Shown here: piece after piece, positions 4,661 to 5,196 of the stretch
Layout of the letters: each line of letters begins with the position of its first letter
Position numbering within the stretch: the first letter of the stretch is position 1
From: Peptococcaceae bacterium
GTDB taxonomy: Bacteria; Bacillota; Desulfitobacteriia; Desulfitobacteriales; Desulfitobacteriaceae
Direction: 5' to 3'
Assembly: GCA_031289815.1 (NCBI GenBank)
Contig: JAITOS010000017.1
Span: 1-5,196 of the forward strand
DNA: 5,196 nucleotides
Notes under the pieces: model-generated
Database searches by the model: none
Told to the model about the DNA's origin: nothing
What the model saw: only the letters and a program-made list of their open reading frames with translations
Position numbers and translations under genes: made by a program

Positions 4661-5196
4661 GTGGCGAAGGTTGTAAAGATTGCTTTAGCGGGAGAGGGCG
4701 GCCAGGGGGTTCAATCCGTGGCGGAAATTCTCACCAACGCGGCCAATGATGAAGGAAAAGAAGCGCTCTATATACCGAATTTTGGGGTGGAGCAGCGCGG
4801 CGGGATATCGATTGCCTTTTGCCAGATTGCTGATGAACGGATCGGCGCGCCAAAGTTTGAAAAAGGGGATATTGTGGTCGCTCTGAGCGGTCGAGCGGTC
4901 ATACGGATGCAGCGATATGTGGGGCCGGAAACGGTCTTTGTCTATGAGGCTTCGATCGCCGGGGCGGAAGAATATTTGCCGAAGGAAGCGAAGAGGGTGC
5001 TGGCGATTCCGGCCCTGCAAGTTGCCAATGATGAATTGCAGCCGCGGGTGTTTAATGTGGTTATTTTAGGCGCGACCCTGGAAGCGACGGGCGTTCTGAA
5101 TTTGGAGCAGGCTCAGAGGGCGCTGGAAAAGAAACTGGGCTATAAATTTGAACAAAATCCCACATTGCGGGAACTAAATTTCCAGGCGTTGCGCCG
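4661..5196 (+). CDS. 2-oxoacid:acceptor oxidoreductase, gamma subunit (partial, 3' end cut)
   Basis: This frame opens with a GTG at 4661, 9 nt after AAGGAGG (4645-4651) and 4 nt after the beta stop, and stays open to the window edge (178 codons plus 2 bases). The product begins MAKVVKIALAGEGGQGVQSV, the Gly-rich start of the gamma domain of pyruvate/2-oxoacid ferredoxin oxidoreductases, and continues with YIPNFGVEQRGGISIAF (about 43-59), which matches the family's 'SYGPE.RGG' motif with Val in place of Pro. The later parts (IVVALSGRAVIRMQRY, then NVVILGATLEATGVL) also fit. This subunit completes the CoA-binding part of the complex. Separate gamma subunits usually run to about 180-190 residues, so only a short tail should be missing. 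Beta and gamma are probably translated from one message. A ferredoxin-like delta subunit could still follow beyond the window. Confidence 0.92.
   Translation, partial: MAKVVKIALAGEGGQGVQSVAEILTNAANDEGKEALYIPNFGVEQRGGISIAFCQIADERIGAPKFEKGDIVVALSGRAVIRMQRYVGPETVFVYEASIAGAEEYLPKEAKRVLAIPALQVANDELQPRVFNVVILGATLEATGVLNLEQAQRALEKKLGYKFEQNPTLRELNFQALR

Noticed and set aside
3919..5020. Antisense ORFs under the beta and gamma subunit genes (3919-4305 and 4685-5020)
   Set aside because: The sense strand encodes well-recognised oxidoreductase subunits over both stretches; the antisense products show no domain.

Overview
The window reads as chromosomal DNA of an anaerobic, endospore-forming member of the Bacillota (Firmicutes). 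Two things support this. The left part carries the conserved Firmicutes order dnaX–ybaB–recR–bofA, and bofA is a sporulation gene. The right part encodes an oxygen-sensitive type of 2-oxoacid:ferredoxin oxidoreductase. A sporulating Negativicutes or Peptococcaceae/Moorella-like lineage would fit, but the genus cannot be fixed from this sequence.

Layout, all genes on the + strand: (1) 1-321, the 3' end of dnaX (polymerase III tau/gamma). (2) 322-417, a spacer holding a TATAAT box and eight tandem heptamers. (3) 418-750, ybaB/ebfC, followed after 5 nt by recR (756-1355). (4) 1356-1437, a short spacer with a sigma-E-like -10 box, then bofA (1438-1692). (5) 1693-2029, a 337-nt gap with a rho-independent terminator (1796-1821), a doubtful 23-codon ORF with a good ribosome-binding site, and five copies of a 12-bp tandem repeat. 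(6) 2030-2701, a P-loop NTPase of unknown role with a TTG start. (7) 2760-3851, 3907-4656 and 4661-5196 (cut by the window end), the alpha, beta and gamma subunits of a 2-oxoacid:acceptor oxidoreductase.

The left block is a replication/recombination housekeeping cluster (clamp-loader subunit, nucleoid-associated protein, RecFOR repair protein) with the SpoIVFB inhibitor BofA attached. The terminator separates it from a metabolic block. In that block the NTPase directly precedes, and is probably co-transcribed with, an enzyme that oxidatively decarboxylates a 2-oxoacid to an acyl-CoA with reduction of ferredoxin (or the reverse). The enzyme has divergent active-site motifs, and no ferredoxin-like delta subunit is visible. 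Its substrate cannot be assigned.

The most unusual features are the NTPase–oxidoreductase pairing, the atypical motifs in the oxidoreductase, and three unrelated purine-rich short tandem repeats (7, 12 and 9 bp) in three different spacers. No CRISPR array, insertion sequence, tRNA or rRNA was seen.
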